This document shows, one piece after another, positions 1 to 8,914 of a stretch of 64,000 nt of DNA. Position 1 is the stretch's first letter; the number at the start of each line of letters is the position of its first letter. The stretch comes from Bin127 sp965203505 (GTDB lineage: Bacteria > Chloroflexota > Dehalococcoidia > Lucifugimonadales > Lucifugimonadaceae). The notes below the pieces were generated by a model. The model saw nothing but the letters and a program-made list of their open reading frames with translations, made no database searches and was not told the DNA's origin. Made by a program: the position numbers and the translations under genes. The stretch covers positions 2,046,001-2,110,000 of the forward strand of contig OZ241880.1 in assembly GCA_965203505.1 (NCBI GenBank). Direction: 5' to 3'.

Positions 1-1031
1 CACATGTCCCGCACTTCCTTGCGCATCAACCGGATCAACGGCTTGGTCGCCAGTTGCGCGGCGTCTCCTAAAGCGCGGTCCTCCTGCGGCGGTTTACCGA
101 CAACCGTGGCCGGGTAAACCGGATTCCGCTTTCGGGTGATGGTGTTGATGTGAAATACCGGAAAATCGGCGGCGCCAGAATAGTGCCCGAAGTGATCCCC
201 GAACGGACCCTCCAGACGCCTCTCACCCGGTTGCAGCTGCCCTTCTATCACGAACTCGGCGTGAGCCGGGACTCGGACGTCAACCGTCTTCGCCTTGGTC
301 ATCGGCGTCGGACGGCCGCGCATCACACCCGCAAAACCGGCTTCGTCGATACCTTCCGGCAACGGTATGATCGCCGAGAGCATCAACGCCGGGTCTCCCC
401 CAAGCGCCACCGCGATGTCCAACGGCTTCGACTCCCGTTCGGCATCGACGTGATGGAACGCGCCGCCCTTCTGTATCTGCATGTGCATACCGGTGGTCGA
501 CTTGTCGTACACCTGCATCCGATAAATGCCCATATTGTGAGCCCCCGTCGCCGGATCCCGCGTCCTGACCAACGGCAACGTGATGAAGCGCCCGCCATCC
601 TCCGGCCAACACTTGAGTATCGGCATCTGCGACAGATCCGGCGATGTCTCGACAACCTGTTGTGCCCTCGCGCTCAACGAGCGTCCGGGACGAACGTTGA
701 GCAGGTTGAGGGCTGAACCCCGGTTTCGCCAGATCGAAGCTATGGATGGCGGGTTCACATCTTCCAAAAAGGTGATGAGGTTCTCTCCGATTTCTTCAGG
801 ATGCCTTCCCAATCCGATCTCGATCCGTTCCATGGTTCCGAGCAGATTCACCACTAACGGATACGAAGCCCCATCTACGTTCTCAAACAGCACCGCAGGA
901 CCGCCCTCCTTCACGAGACGGGTGGCGATCTCGGTAACCTCCAATTCGGCATCGACTGGAATTGACACGCGCTTCAACAGTCCACGACGCTCCAAGACGC
1001 GCATGAAAGACTGCATGTCAGTGAATGCCAT
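1..1031 (-). CDS. ubiD: UbiD-family decarboxylase (partial, C-terminus beyond left edge)
   Basis: I translated this frame by hand; it gives about 343 residues starting MAFTDMQSFMRVLERRGLLK and stays open to the window edge. It matches the UbiD family: an N-terminal domain (LVKEGGPAVLFENVDG) followed by the prenylated-FMN catalytic region with the hallmark RRLEGPFGDHFGHYS. UbiD enzymes decarboxylate prenylated aromatic acids using the prFMN cofactor made by UbiX. The ATG lies 11 nt after the ubiX stop, so ubiA-ubiX-ubiD form one operon. The last ~150 residues are missing. In lineages using the futalosine route this set corresponds to the late menaquinone steps (MqnP/MqnM/MqnL). I infer that role from the trio and have not shown it. 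The plus-strand ORFs over this region are shadows. Confidence 0.93.
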   Translation of the reverse strand, partial: MAFTDMQSFMRVLERRGLLKRVSIPVDAELEVTEIATRLVKEGGPAVLFENVDGASYPLVVNLLGTMERIEIGLGRHPEEIGENLITFLEDVNPPSIASIWRNRGSALNLLNVRPGRSLSARAQQVVETSPDLSQMPILKCWPEDGGRFITLPLVRTRDPATGAHNMGIYRMQVYDKSTTGMHMQIQKGGAFHHVDAERESKPLDIAVALGGDPALMLSAIIPLPEGIDEAGFAGVMRGRPTPMTKAKTVDVRVPAHAEFVIEGQLQPGERRLEGPFGDHFGHYSGAADFPVFHINTITRKRNPVYPATVVGKPPQEDRALGDAAQLATKPLIRLMRKEVRDM

Positions 1032-1042
1032 GCCGCCAGACT

Positions 1043-1654
1043 CTATCGTCCGCCCCAGACCTGGAGCAGATCACTCTCCAAACCCAAGTGATAAAGGATG
1101 CGACCAGCGACCATGTCGATCAAGTCCTGGATCGTCTCGGGATTGTGGTAGAAACCCGGGGACGCAGGCAACACGATCGCTCCCGCTTCGGTCACAGCGA
1201 CCATGTTGCGGAGGTGAATCAAACTCAACGGTGTCTCCCGCGTCATCAAAATCAACCGTCGCTTCTCCTTCAACGTCACATCCGCCGCGCGTTCCAAAAG
1301 GCTCTGCGACATCCCGTTTGCGATGCGCGCCAACGTGCCACCACTGCAAGGTGCCACGAGCATTCCGTCGACATGGCACGAACCGCTGGCTATGTCGGCC
1401 GCAACATTCTCCGCATGATGCCATTGGAAACCGTCACGATTCGCCATGTCGGAATCGAGCCACCGGGAGAGTTCGCCGAAATCGGAACCAGCATCTCCCT
1501 TGAGTTTGACCCCCTCTTCCACTTCCAGAACCTTCGCGCCAGACTGAGTCACAACCAAATCCAACACATGATCGCTGTTGACGAGCGCCTGCAACACCCG
1601 CCTCACATACGGAGCGCCGCTCGCGCCCGAAATGCCTACGATGTAACGCGCCAT
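1043..1654 (-). CDS. ubiX: Flavin prenyltransferase UbiX
   Basis: This 203-residue protein has the usual UbiX length. It begins MARYIVGISGASGAPYV, the flavin-binding GxSGAS motif. It then has the conserved mid-protein APCSGGTLARIANG and the C-terminal RETPLSLIHLRNM and PASPGFYHNPETI segments that bind FMN and dimethylallyl phosphate. UbiX makes prenylated FMN, the cofactor of the UbiD decarboxylase encoded immediately downstream. The start lies 4 bp after the ubiA stop, indicating one transcript. Assignment is firm; whether the pathway is ubiquinone or menaquinone is not decided by this protein. Confidence 0.95.
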   Translation of the reverse strand: MARYIVGISGASGAPYVRRVLQALVNSDHVLDLVVTQSGAKVLEVEEGVKLKGDAGSDFGELSRWLDSDMANRDGFQWHHAENVAADIASGSCHVDGMLVAPCSGGTLARIANGMSQSLLERAADVTLKEKRRLILMTRETPLSLIHLRNMVAVTEAGAIVLPASPGFYHNPETIQDLIDMVAGRILYHLGLESDLLQVWGGR

Positions 1655-1658
1655 CTGG

Positions 1659-2579
1659 TCAACCGATCAGCAACTCGTCGAGCACGACGAATGCAGCGAA
1701 TACGACTGCGATGATGCCGTTCATCGTGAAAAACGCCATGTTCAGTTTTGACAGGTCGTCCTCCTTCACGAGCGAATGTTCGTATGCGAACAATATTCCC
1801 ACACCTAAGATTCCTAACGACGCCAAAATCCCGCCGCCCCCAGTCAATACCGTCAAGACCAGGAACACCAGGGTTACTAAATGCAACGCTTTGGCGATAG
1901 TCAAAGACCTCTTGACCCCGAACCGCGCCGGGATCGAATGGAGCCCGTTGGCACGATCGAATTCGATGTCCGCGATCGCGTACAACACGTCGAAACCAGA
2001 AACCCACATCAACGCGGCAATCCCCAGCAGCACGAATTCAATTGGCATGGTACCGGTCATCGCGATCGAAACGGCTGGCGGGACGATTACATAGACGGCG
2101 CCGATCCCGAAGTGCGCCAACCACGTGAACCGCTTCAGATACGGGTACGTGAACGCCACTAAGATGGGTATCGGCGATAGCAACAATGCCAATGGATCGA
2201 GCTGCCATGCCGCAACGACAAAAACGACTGCGGATACGACCATGTAGCCGATCACTTCCGGCTTACCGATAATCCCGCGGGCCAAGGCACGATCAGCGGT
2301 ACGCGGATTCCGCCGGTCGATCTCCGCGTCCAATATCCGGTTCGCCGCCATCGCAAACGTCCTCAACGTCACCATCGCCACGATCACCCATCCGAACGCG
2401 ATCCAATCCGGCCAACCCTCCGCAACCATGAACGCAGCAGCGATAGCAAACGGGAGGGCAAAGATCGAATGTTCGAACTTGATCGTTTCGAGAAATATCT
2501 GAAGACGGCGGAGCGGGTTCAGTCCCGCATCAGAACCGCCGCTTCGATTGGCTTCGGTGTTCAATTGATGCCCAACCAA
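1659..2579 (-). CDS. ubiA: UbiA-family prenyltransferase (4-hydroxybenzoate polyprenyltransferase-like)
   Basis: This is a 306-residue integral membrane protein with about eight or nine hydrophobic segments. The first Asp-rich motif is NRILDAEIDRRNPRTADR (residues ~81-98) and the second is DIEFDRANGLHSIPARFG (~205-222); both coordinate Mg2+-diphosphate in UbiA enzymes. The N-terminal ETIKFEHSIFALPFA is typical of the UbiA subgroup found with ubiX/ubiD in bacteria making menaquinone by the futalosine route. It attaches a polyprenyl chain to an aromatic acid at the membrane. First gene of the ubiA-ubiX-ubiD operon. The first ~25 residues are poorly conserved, so the true start may be slightly downstream. 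Confidence 0.92.
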   Translation of the reverse strand: MVGHQLNTEANRSGGSDAGLNPLRRLQIFLETIKFEHSIFALPFAIAAAFMVAEGWPDWIAFGWVIVAMVTLRTFAMAANRILDAEIDRRNPRTADRALARGIIGKPEVIGYMVVSAVVFVVAAWQLDPLALLLSPIPILVAFTYPYLKRFTWLAHFGIGAVYVIVPPAVSIAMTGTMPIEFVLLGIAALMWVSGFDVLYAIADIEFDRANGLHSIPARFGVKRSLTIAKALHLVTLVFLVLTVLTGGGGILASLGILGVGILFAYEHSLVKEDDLSKLNMAFFTMNGIIAVVFAAFVVLDELLIG

Positions 2580-2671
2580 TTCGGACGCGTCAATGCTTGA
2601 ACTCGATTTTATCGGTTCGATGAACGCCGAAACTCAATTGGCGAGATCGCGTGTCTGACACTCCATGTGCC

Positions 2672-4540
2672 CTACCGCCGCTCGAACTCCCGCTCCAACG
2701 CCTCGCCGGTCAGCAGCAACATCGTCGGCCTGCCGTGTGGGCATGACTGAGGATGCTCGCATTCCTGAAGCAGCCGCACGATCTCCTCACAACTCTCCAA
2801 TGTCAGCGCATCACCAGCCCTAACGGCGGCGTGACACGCCATGGTAGCCAATAACCGCTCCGACCATGGCATCGATTCACCATTGTTGCCACCGCTGACC
2901 GGTTGAGTTACTTCGTCCAATACCTTCAGGAACGCTTTTTCGGCGCCATTCGCATCTCCGGCGGCCCGTTCCACCAAGATCTGAGGGATGGCACGTATCA
3001 AGATTGAATCGCCTCCGAACGGCTCAATGTCCCAACCAGCATCTGCGAACCATTCGGCACCTTCGCTGTAGATCACCTGGTGTTGAGGCGACAGTTCGAC
3101 GGATTGAGGTGCCAGAAGCAGTTGCGAATCGACTGACCGCGCAACATGCCGTGCCTTTATCTCCTCAAACTTGACCCGCTCGTGGGCAGCGTGCTGATCG
3201 ATTAAGAAGACGCCGCTCGCATCCTCGGCGACGATATACGTCAATTGCGCCTGACCCAGAACCCGCAAGCCGGGCAATACATCGCGGTGGCGTCGAGACG
3301 ACACGCTGTCCGACCGCCCATCCGGCCTGTTGTCCCAGGTCGATTGTTGACCGGACCTTCCGACGGAACCCGGAGCTGGCTTGTCCATGTGTTCTTGAAA
3401 TGCCGCCGTTGCGCCTGCGCTTGTCGACGCATCCCCATTCACAGTCTCAACCTGCGCAGGTGAGTCAGCGCTCCTCCGCATCGCAAATGCACCCTCGAGT
3501 GACGTCGTCAACGACGACGCGATCCGAGAATCGGAGAATTGCCGAACCGGAGCACGCGTACCAAGCGTTTCTTTAACCGCCGTCTCGATAACTGAGAACA
3601 TCAACCCCTCGCGCCGGAACCTCACCTCCGTCTTCTGGGGATGCACATTGACATCGACATCCTCAAGTGGAGCCGAAGCTTTGATCAACGCCATCGGGAA
3701 TCTCTTGTCCGGCAGAAAACCGTGGTAGCCTCGCTCGATCGCGTACGTCAGACGATATGACTGAACCAACCGCCCATTAACGGCGACCGTGATGTGCGTA
3801 CGCCTTCCGTAGTTCAAGCTGGGTAACCCGATAGCACCGCCTGCGCTGAACGCCGCGCCGGGATCGGGTTGAAGATTGACTAGATTCGCCGGATCCTTGA
3901 CGCGGTAAACCGCTGCTAGGGCCGCTGCATCGTCGAAATCGCCCGGCGTGTTCACCCGAACGGCACCGTCAACGGTCAGTCGAAACTTCACATCGCTCCG
4001 GATCAACGCCATCTGACCGACAAGCGTTGCAACGCGTGCTGATTCAGCAGACGGGCTGCTAAGGAATTTCAATCGAGCCGGCACATTCCGAAACAGCTGC
4101 CGCACGGTCACCGAGGTTCCAACCGGTGCACCAGCGGCGAGAACTTGCGCCTCAGACCCGAAAGTGACATTGCACTCAGCGCCGCTCTCCGATTCGACAT
4201 GCCTCGAAACCGCCGTCACATCCGCCACCGCAGCTATCGACGGCAGCGCCTCTCCGCGGAAACCCAAAGTTGGTATCGCCACAAGATCACTCGACTCGTC
4301 CACCTTGCTGGTGGCGAATCGCTCGAAAGCCAAACCTAATTCACCCGCCGGAATCCCGTGGCCATCATCCACAACACGTATCAAACTCCTCCCGCCGCCC
4401 TGCAACTCAACATCGATCCGACTCGCGCCTGCATCCAGCGAATTCTCGATCAACTCCTTCACAACCGAAGCCGGCCGCTCCACCACCTCACCAGCCGCAA
4501 CGCGCGAAGCCAACGCACCTGGCATCACTTTGATAGGCAT
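2672..4540 (-). CDS. mutL: DNA mismatch repair protein MutL
   Basis: This 622-residue protein is full length for MutL. The N-terminal GHKL ATPase shows AAGEVVERPASVVKELIENS (Bergerat helix), DDGHGI and TLGFRGEAL. The transducer domain ends near residue 330 and is followed by a low-conservation linker (~350-430). The C-terminal dimerisation domain carries DQHAAHERVKFEE, which fits the DQHA(x)2E(x)4E metal-dependent nickase motif, plus ACHAAVRAGDAL and CPHGRP. It is therefore predicted to be an endonuclease-active MutL of the type found in bacteria lacking MutH. It stands alone, with no mutS visible in the window. The start MPIKVMPGALASRVAAGEVV matches the family start. Confidence 0.96.
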   Translation of the reverse strand: MPIKVMPGALASRVAAGEVVERPASVVKELIENSLDAGASRIDVELQGGGRSLIRVVDDGHGIPAGELGLAFERFATSKVDESSDLVAIPTLGFRGEALPSIAAVADVTAVSRHVESESGAECNVTFGSEAQVLAAGAPVGTSVTVRQLFRNVPARLKFLSSPSAESARVATLVGQMALIRSDVKFRLTVDGAVRVNTPGDFDDAAALAAVYRVKDPANLVNLQPDPGAAFSAGGAIGLPSLNYGRRTHITVAVNGRLVQSYRLTYAIERGYHGFLPDKRFPMALIKASAPLEDVDVNVHPQKTEVRFRREGLMFSVIETAVKETLGTRAPVRQFSDSRIASSLTTSLEGAFAMRRSADSPAQVETVNGDASTSAGATAAFQEHMDKPAPGSVGRSGQQSTWDNRPDGRSDSVSSRRHRDVLPGLRVLGQAQLTYIVAEDASGVFLIDQHAAHERVKFEEIKARHVARSVDSQLLLAPQSVELSPQHQVIYSEGAEWFADAGWDIEPFGGDSILIRAIPQILVERAAGDANGAEKAFLKVLDEVTQPVSGGNNGESMPWSERLLATMACHAAVRAGDALTLESCEEIVRLLQECEHPQSCPHGRPTMLLLTGEALEREFERR

Positions 4541-4618
4541 TAGAGTTTTCTAGCGGTCATTCGTACGCGGCTTCGTCCTACACTTCTAGGTTAATGCGCG
4601 GAACGATCCGACCTGATG

Positions 4619-5869
4619 TCACAGACGTCGTATGAAGGGCGCAAATACCCACGTCGCGATCACGCTCACCGCCAACACGATCCCCGCAATTGCGAATGCC
4701 ACCTGAATGCTCGTCCGTTCAGCCAAGATGCCCAGCGGTATCGCGCCTATCGGACGCAATCCGAAGTTCAGCATATAGATCCCCATAACCCTGCCCCTAT
4801 GCTCCGCATCCGCTTGTTCCAACAGCAATCCGGAATTCAACGCCCGCCGTCCCGAATCTCCAATTCCCAGCACCAGCATAGCGAAAATCGCTATCAAAAG
4901 GACCGTGACGTACGTTGAGACGAGAATCGCAACCGCCGACAATCCACTGGCCACCAACAAGACCACTCCGCGTTTCATGTTCTCGGTCATCCCGGCCATG
5001 AACAACGAGCCGAGCAGCGCGCCGACGCCGATCATGCTCATCAAGACGCCCAATTGAGTCGGACCGCCCCCAAATATCAAATCAACCTGAGCCGGCATCA
5101 ACTGTCGGAACGATTGCGACGTCATGGTGGTCGCCAACGTCAGCAGCAACAACACGAAGATGGTTGAATTGCCATACGAGTATTTGAGCCCGTCCCATAT
5201 CGAACTGAACATGTTTTCTCGCCTCCGCCGCGCCGCCGGAATGCCCTCCACTTTGACGGTTGTCATCAACAGGAACGCCACAAACATCAGGGCTGCCATC
5301 ACGAAATACGTAGTCGCGGGGCCGAATGCCGAATATGCCAAGCCGCCGAGCCCAGGTCCAGAAAGAGTCATTAGCGCCATGCCAGAAGCGTTTAGCGCAA
5401 TGGCGTTTGTGATCTCCCGCTCTCCTACCAGTTGCGGGATGATCGCCTGACGCGCCGGCATCATGAACGACCAGCAAAAACCTTGAGTCAAAGCTGCGCC
5501 GAACAGTATCCAGATATTCACCATCCCCGTGACGATCGAGACGCCGACTAGCCCTGCGACCAAGCTAACCACGAGTTGCGAATATTGGATCATTCGTCGT
5601 CGGTTCCAGCGATCGGCGAGCGTACCACCGAACAGCGAGAACAACAAGATCGGCGGCGCGAATCCCGAACTAACCAGCGCCACCAAGAACACATCGCTCG
5701 TCAATTCCCACGCCAACTGACCGCGTGCCAGCATCTGCATGTTTATGCCAGCCATGAGGAATATCAGGCTGAACCAGAAACGGCGAAACTCCGGGTTTGA
5801 CAGCGACTGAAATGTGCGGCGAGTGTATCTCCGACCACTCAATCTCGCACTGGTTACCGGCGAACGCAA
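4619..5869 (-). CDS. MFS transporter (EntS/MFS_3-like), tandem copy 1
   Basis: This 416-residue protein has about 12 predicted membrane segments and the MFS signature after TM2 (GGTLADRWNRRRMI). It ends in a short cytoplasmic tail. It is closely related to the next gene upstream; the two share near-identical stretches such as LMTLSGPGLGGLAYS and MGIYMLNFGLRPIGAIPLGIL. The subgroup resembles EntS-type exporters (siderophore or drug efflux), but the substrate cannot be read from sequence. Its start codon lies 2 nt from the stop of the upstream paralogue, so the two are co-transcribed and translationally close. They arose by tandem duplication. Confidence 0.9.
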   Translation of the reverse strand: MRSPVTSARLSGRRYTRRTFQSLSNPEFRRFWFSLIFLMAGINMQMLARGQLAWELTSDVFLVALVSSGFAPPILLFSLFGGTLADRWNRRRMIQYSQLVVSLVAGLVGVSIVTGMVNIWILFGAALTQGFCWSFMMPARQAIIPQLVGEREITNAIALNASGMALMTLSGPGLGGLAYSAFGPATTYFVMAALMFVAFLLMTTVKVEGIPAARRRRENMFSSIWDGLKYSYGNSTIFVLLLLTLATTMTSQSFRQLMPAQVDLIFGGGPTQLGVLMSMIGVGALLGSLFMAGMTENMKRGVVLLVASGLSAVAILVSTYVTVLLIAIFAMLVLGIGDSGRRALNSGLLLEQADAEHRGRVMGIYMLNFGLRPIGAIPLGILAERTSIQVAFAIAGIVLAVSVIATWVFAPFIRRL

Positions 5870-5870
5870 T

Positions 5871-7163
5871 TTATAGGTTTCTGATCCGCGGCGTCAACAC
5901 CCAAGTCAACAGCACGGCCACCGCGAGAATGATGCCGGCGACCGCGAACGCGACGCGAATATCCGTCTGTTCAGCCAATATGCCTAAAGGTATCGCCCCG
6001 ATCGGCGTCAACCCGAAGTTCAGCATGTAGATGCCCATCACGCGGCCGCGGTGCTCCTCATCCGCCTGTTCCATCAACATCGACGCATTTAACGAACGAC
6101 GGCCAGCATCGCCCAATCCCAACACGGCCATGGCGAACATTGCGATAACGAAAAACGCCACGAAAGTTGAGACCAAAATCGCCGCCGCAGACAAACCTGT
6201 GCACGCCAGCAACACGACACCGCGTCTGACATTTTCGGTGAGTCCGGCGATAAAGAGCGATCCAAGCAACGCGCCGACTCCGATCATGCTCATCAGTATG
6301 CCCAACTGTCTCGGACCGCCTCCGAATATCAAGTCGACCTGCGCCGGCATCAACGAGCGGAACGACATCGAAGTCATTGTCGTCGCAAGTAGAAGCAGGA
6401 AGAGGATCAGGATCGTCCTGTTGCGAGCCGAGTATTTCAATCCGTCCCACACATCATTCAAGACGTTCTCACGATGCTTGCTCGGCCCAGCATCACTCGT
6501 CACCTTAACGCTGGTCATCATCAGGAACGCGACCAGCATCAAGCCGGTGATGATGAAATAGGTGTTTGCAGCTCCGAGCCAACCGTAAGCCAGCCCTCCT
6601 AGTCCCGGTCCCGACAAGGTCATCAACGCCATTCCTGACGCACTCAAAGCGATCGCGTTCGTGATCTCGTTCTTGCTGACCAGCTGAGGGATGACAGCCT
6701 GCCGCGCCGGCATTAAGAACGACCAACCCATTCCCTGAGCAAAACCCGCGAGCATCAGGATCCAGATCGAAATCACCCCGGTGTGGATGGCAATACCCAC
6801 CAAACCTGCGATGCACATAATCGCTAGCTGGCTATACTGGATCATCTTCTTTCGGTTCCAACGGTCGGCGAACGTGCCGCCGAACACCGAAAAGATCAAG
6901 ATCGGAGGAGCGAATGCCGACCCCACCAAAGCCAGCATGAACGTGTCGCTCGTCAGATCCCAAGCAACCTGCGCACGCGCCATCATCTGCATGTTCACGC
7001 CAGCCATCAAGACGATCAGGCTGACCCAGAATCGACGATACTCAGGGTTGCCGAGGGATTGGAATGTTCTACGCGCGACGCTACGCCCGCGCAATCTCAT
7101 GCGGGTCGAAACAGCGTGGGGTCTGAGATGACGAACTGTAGGCTTATGCGCTTTTAATGCCAT
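5871..7163 (-). CDS. MFS transporter (EntS/MFS_3-like), tandem copy 2
   Basis: This 430-residue, ~12-TM transporter is the paralogue of the preceding entry. MFS loop motif GGTFADRWNRKKMI follows TM2, and RRTFQSLGNPEYRRFWVSL opens the membrane domain after a basic N-terminal extension of ~30 residues, which may mean the true start is further in. Likely proton-coupled export; substrate unknown. The pair may form a heterodimer or have diverged in substrate. They are too similar to tell apart by eye. A dispersed palindromic repeat separates this gene from the third MFS gene upstream. Confidence 0.9.
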   Translation of the reverse strand: MALKAHKPTVRHLRPHAVSTRMRLRGRSVARRTFQSLGNPEYRRFWVSLIVLMAGVNMQMMARAQVAWDLTSDTFMLALVGSAFAPPILIFSVFGGTFADRWNRKKMIQYSQLAIMCIAGLVGIAIHTGVISIWILMLAGFAQGMGWSFLMPARQAVIPQLVSKNEITNAIALSASGMALMTLSGPGLGGLAYGWLGAANTYFIITGLMLVAFLMMTSVKVTSDAGPSKHRENVLNDVWDGLKYSARNRTILILFLLLLATTMTSMSFRSLMPAQVDLIFGGGPRQLGILMSMIGVGALLGSLFIAGLTENVRRGVVLLACTGLSAAAILVSTFVAFFVIAMFAMAVLGLGDAGRRSLNASMLMEQADEEHRGRVMGIYMLNFGLTPIGAIPLGILAEQTDIRVAFAVAGIILAVAVLLTWVLTPRIRNL

Positions 7164-7210
7164 GTAGAACTTCGCCGAACATCAAGCGAAGTTTACACCA
7201 CCGCCATTAC

Positions 7211-7280
7211 CAGCCCCTTTCGCCCTGCGAAAGGGGCGCGAACGAACGAAGCGATGTAAGCGGGGTATGCCCAAGGATAC
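7211..7280 (+). repeat. Dispersed palindromic (REP-like) repeat
   Basis: A hairpin formed by CCCCTTTCG and CGAAAGGGG is followed by a GCGAACGAACGAAGCGA segment and then GCGGGGTATGCCC. The same three-part unit recurs, in either orientation, near 8770, 24400, 25425, 39966 and 44665. It always lies between genes, here between two MFS genes, and may act as a transcript 3' end or mRNA stabiliser. Confidence 0.75.
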
Positions 7281-7291
7281 GCGGAGCGTCC

Positions 7292-8701
7292 CTAATCCAA
7301 ATTCCTCACCGATTTGCTGACCGCGATGAAGAAGGCTCCAGCGACGAACAGGATGACCGCCATGCCGATGACCGTCTCTTGAACGCCGACGTTGTTGACG
7401 AGCCAACCCACCGGAACCGCAGCGATCGGTATCAGGCCGTAGGTCATCATCGTCAGGCTCGTCATACGGGCCCGATATCGCGGGTTGGCGTGTTCAACAA
7501 CCAGCGCCTGGCCCAGCGCCCAACGGATCGATTCGCCGAATCCGACTCCTATGAAGAAGATCATGCCGATCCAGTACCACGGTAAAGCACCGATGACGAA
7601 GATCGAGATCGCCGAGATGACCGGCGATAACAGGATCACCCAGCCGCGATGCTGACCGGCACGGAGGCTCGCGACACCCATCGAAGCCGCAATTCCTCCG
7701 AAACCAGCCATCGTCGCTATCCACCCGACCTCGCTCGGCTCGGAGCCGTAAAGGTCCTTCGCGAAGACCGGGACCAGCATCCTGAACGGCATTGATAGCA
7801 TCGCGATGATCACAGACTGGATGAGAAGCACCCGCACAAGCCGGTTGCGCGCCGCGTAGATAATGCCTCGCTTGATGTTGAGAAGCGGCGATTCCTTCTG
7901 CTTCGTTTGGCGTTCATCCGGGTACATCTTCGGCAGCAATGTCGTGAAACCCATAGCCAAGAACATCATCACCGTGACGACGAAGTAGACGCCTTCGGGC
8001 TGGATCATCTCGTAGAGCACGCCGCCCACTGCCGGCGCGGCGATGCTCATCATCGTCATCGCCGTCGCGTTGAGCGCCATCGCGTTTCCGATCAACGACT
8101 TGGGAACGAGTTGCGACATCGCGGCCGTCCGCGCCGGAATCTGCAAAGCGAACACGCATCCCTGCAACGTCGACACGATCATCAAATGCCACCACTCGAT
8201 GACGTTCGTCAAAATCAGGAAACCTACCGTTACGGCGAAACAGGCGTTAGCGAACTGGGAGAGCTGAATCAACCTCCTCCGTTCCATACGGTCGCCCAAA
8301 ACACCGCCGAACAGCGACATGATCAACAATCCGGGCGCCCAACCGATCGATACCAACGCCGTCTTCTGAGCATCGCCGGTGAGGTCGTAGATCAGAATGC
8401 CCCGCGCCAGCATCAACATGTTGAACCCGCCCATAGACAGGAACATGCTGATCCACATCATCCGGTAGTCGCGGTGTCCGAGCGACTCAAACGTACGTGT
8501 CAGCCATCCCGTCTGAGCCGCGGAAGGGGTTGACGGGGCGGGTGAGGGTTGATCGGCGGGTGCCGGCTGGGTGATCGTCTCGGCGCTGGAAGGCGATAGC
8601 CTAGTCGTACCGTCGGGAGTATCCGTGGTAGCCAAGTGAGTTTTGCTTTGGTTTAAATGCCGAGATAAGGGTTGAAGCAGATGTGAAACAGTATATTTCA
8701 C
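7292..8701 (-). CDS. MFS transporter, third and more divergent copy
   Basis: This 469-residue MFS protein is related to the two downstream copies: TFESLGHRDYRMMWISMFLSMGG aligns with their RTFQSLGNPEYRRFW segment, and GGVLGDRMERRRLIQL is the A-like loop. It is clearly older in divergence than the pair. The first ~65 residues are low-complexity, rich in Thr, Pro and Ser, and precede the membrane domain; a TTG codon at about residue 23 or a later start is possible. Predicted exporter with ~12 TM helices and unknown substrate. It reads in the same direction as the other two but is separated from them by a repeat, so may be transcribed independently. Confidence 0.87.
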   Translation of the reverse strand: MKYTVSHLLQPLSRHLNQSKTHLATTDTPDGTTRLSPSSAETITQPAPADQPSPAPSTPSAAQTGWLTRTFESLGHRDYRMMWISMFLSMGGFNMLMLARGILIYDLTGDAQKTALVSIGWAPGLLIMSLFGGVLGDRMERRRLIQLSQFANACFAVTVGFLILTNVIEWWHLMIVSTLQGCVFALQIPARTAAMSQLVPKSLIGNAMALNATAMTMMSIAAPAVGGVLYEMIQPEGVYFVVTVMMFLAMGFTTLLPKMYPDERQTKQKESPLLNIKRGIIYAARNRLVRVLLIQSVIIAMLSMPFRMLVPVFAKDLYGSEPSEVGWIATMAGFGGIAASMGVASLRAGQHRGWVILLSPVISAISIFVIGALPWYWIGMIFFIGVGFGESIRWALGQALVVEHANPRYRARMTSLTMMTYGLIPIAAVPVGWLVNNVGVQETVIGMAVILFVAGAFFIAVSKSVRNLD

Positions 8702-8769
8702 CGCGCTTTAGAATCGAGACGTGAAACCTTGCAAATCAACTAGGAGCAAGATATCCCTAAAATCCTGAT

Positions 8770-8890
8770 CCCTCCCCTTTTTGCGCAGCAAAAGGGGGAC
8801 GCGTCGAGCACAGCGAGACGCAGGGGGTTCACAACATCGCTCATCTAAAACCCCCTTCAATTCCCCCTTGGACATCAAGGGGGAGGGTTT
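8770..8890. repeat. Two adjacent palindromic repeats
   Basis: The first unit (8770-8830) pairs CCCCTTTT with AAAAGGGGG around GCGCAGC, then runs into GCGTCGAGCACAGCGAGACGC and GGGGGTT, a variant of the dispersed unit at 7211. The second (8848-8890) is an inverted repeat beginning AAACCCCCTTCAA and ending AAGGGGGAGGGTTT. They lie between divergent genes, upstream of the dehydratase start. Confidence 0.7.
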
Positions 8891-8914
8891 CGCGAATATC
8901 TTCCAGGAGCCGCA

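Noticed and set aside
150..1503. Plus-strand ORFs at the left edge (188 and 307 codons)
   Set aside because: Antisense to the ubiD and ubiX frames, which match strongly conserved families.
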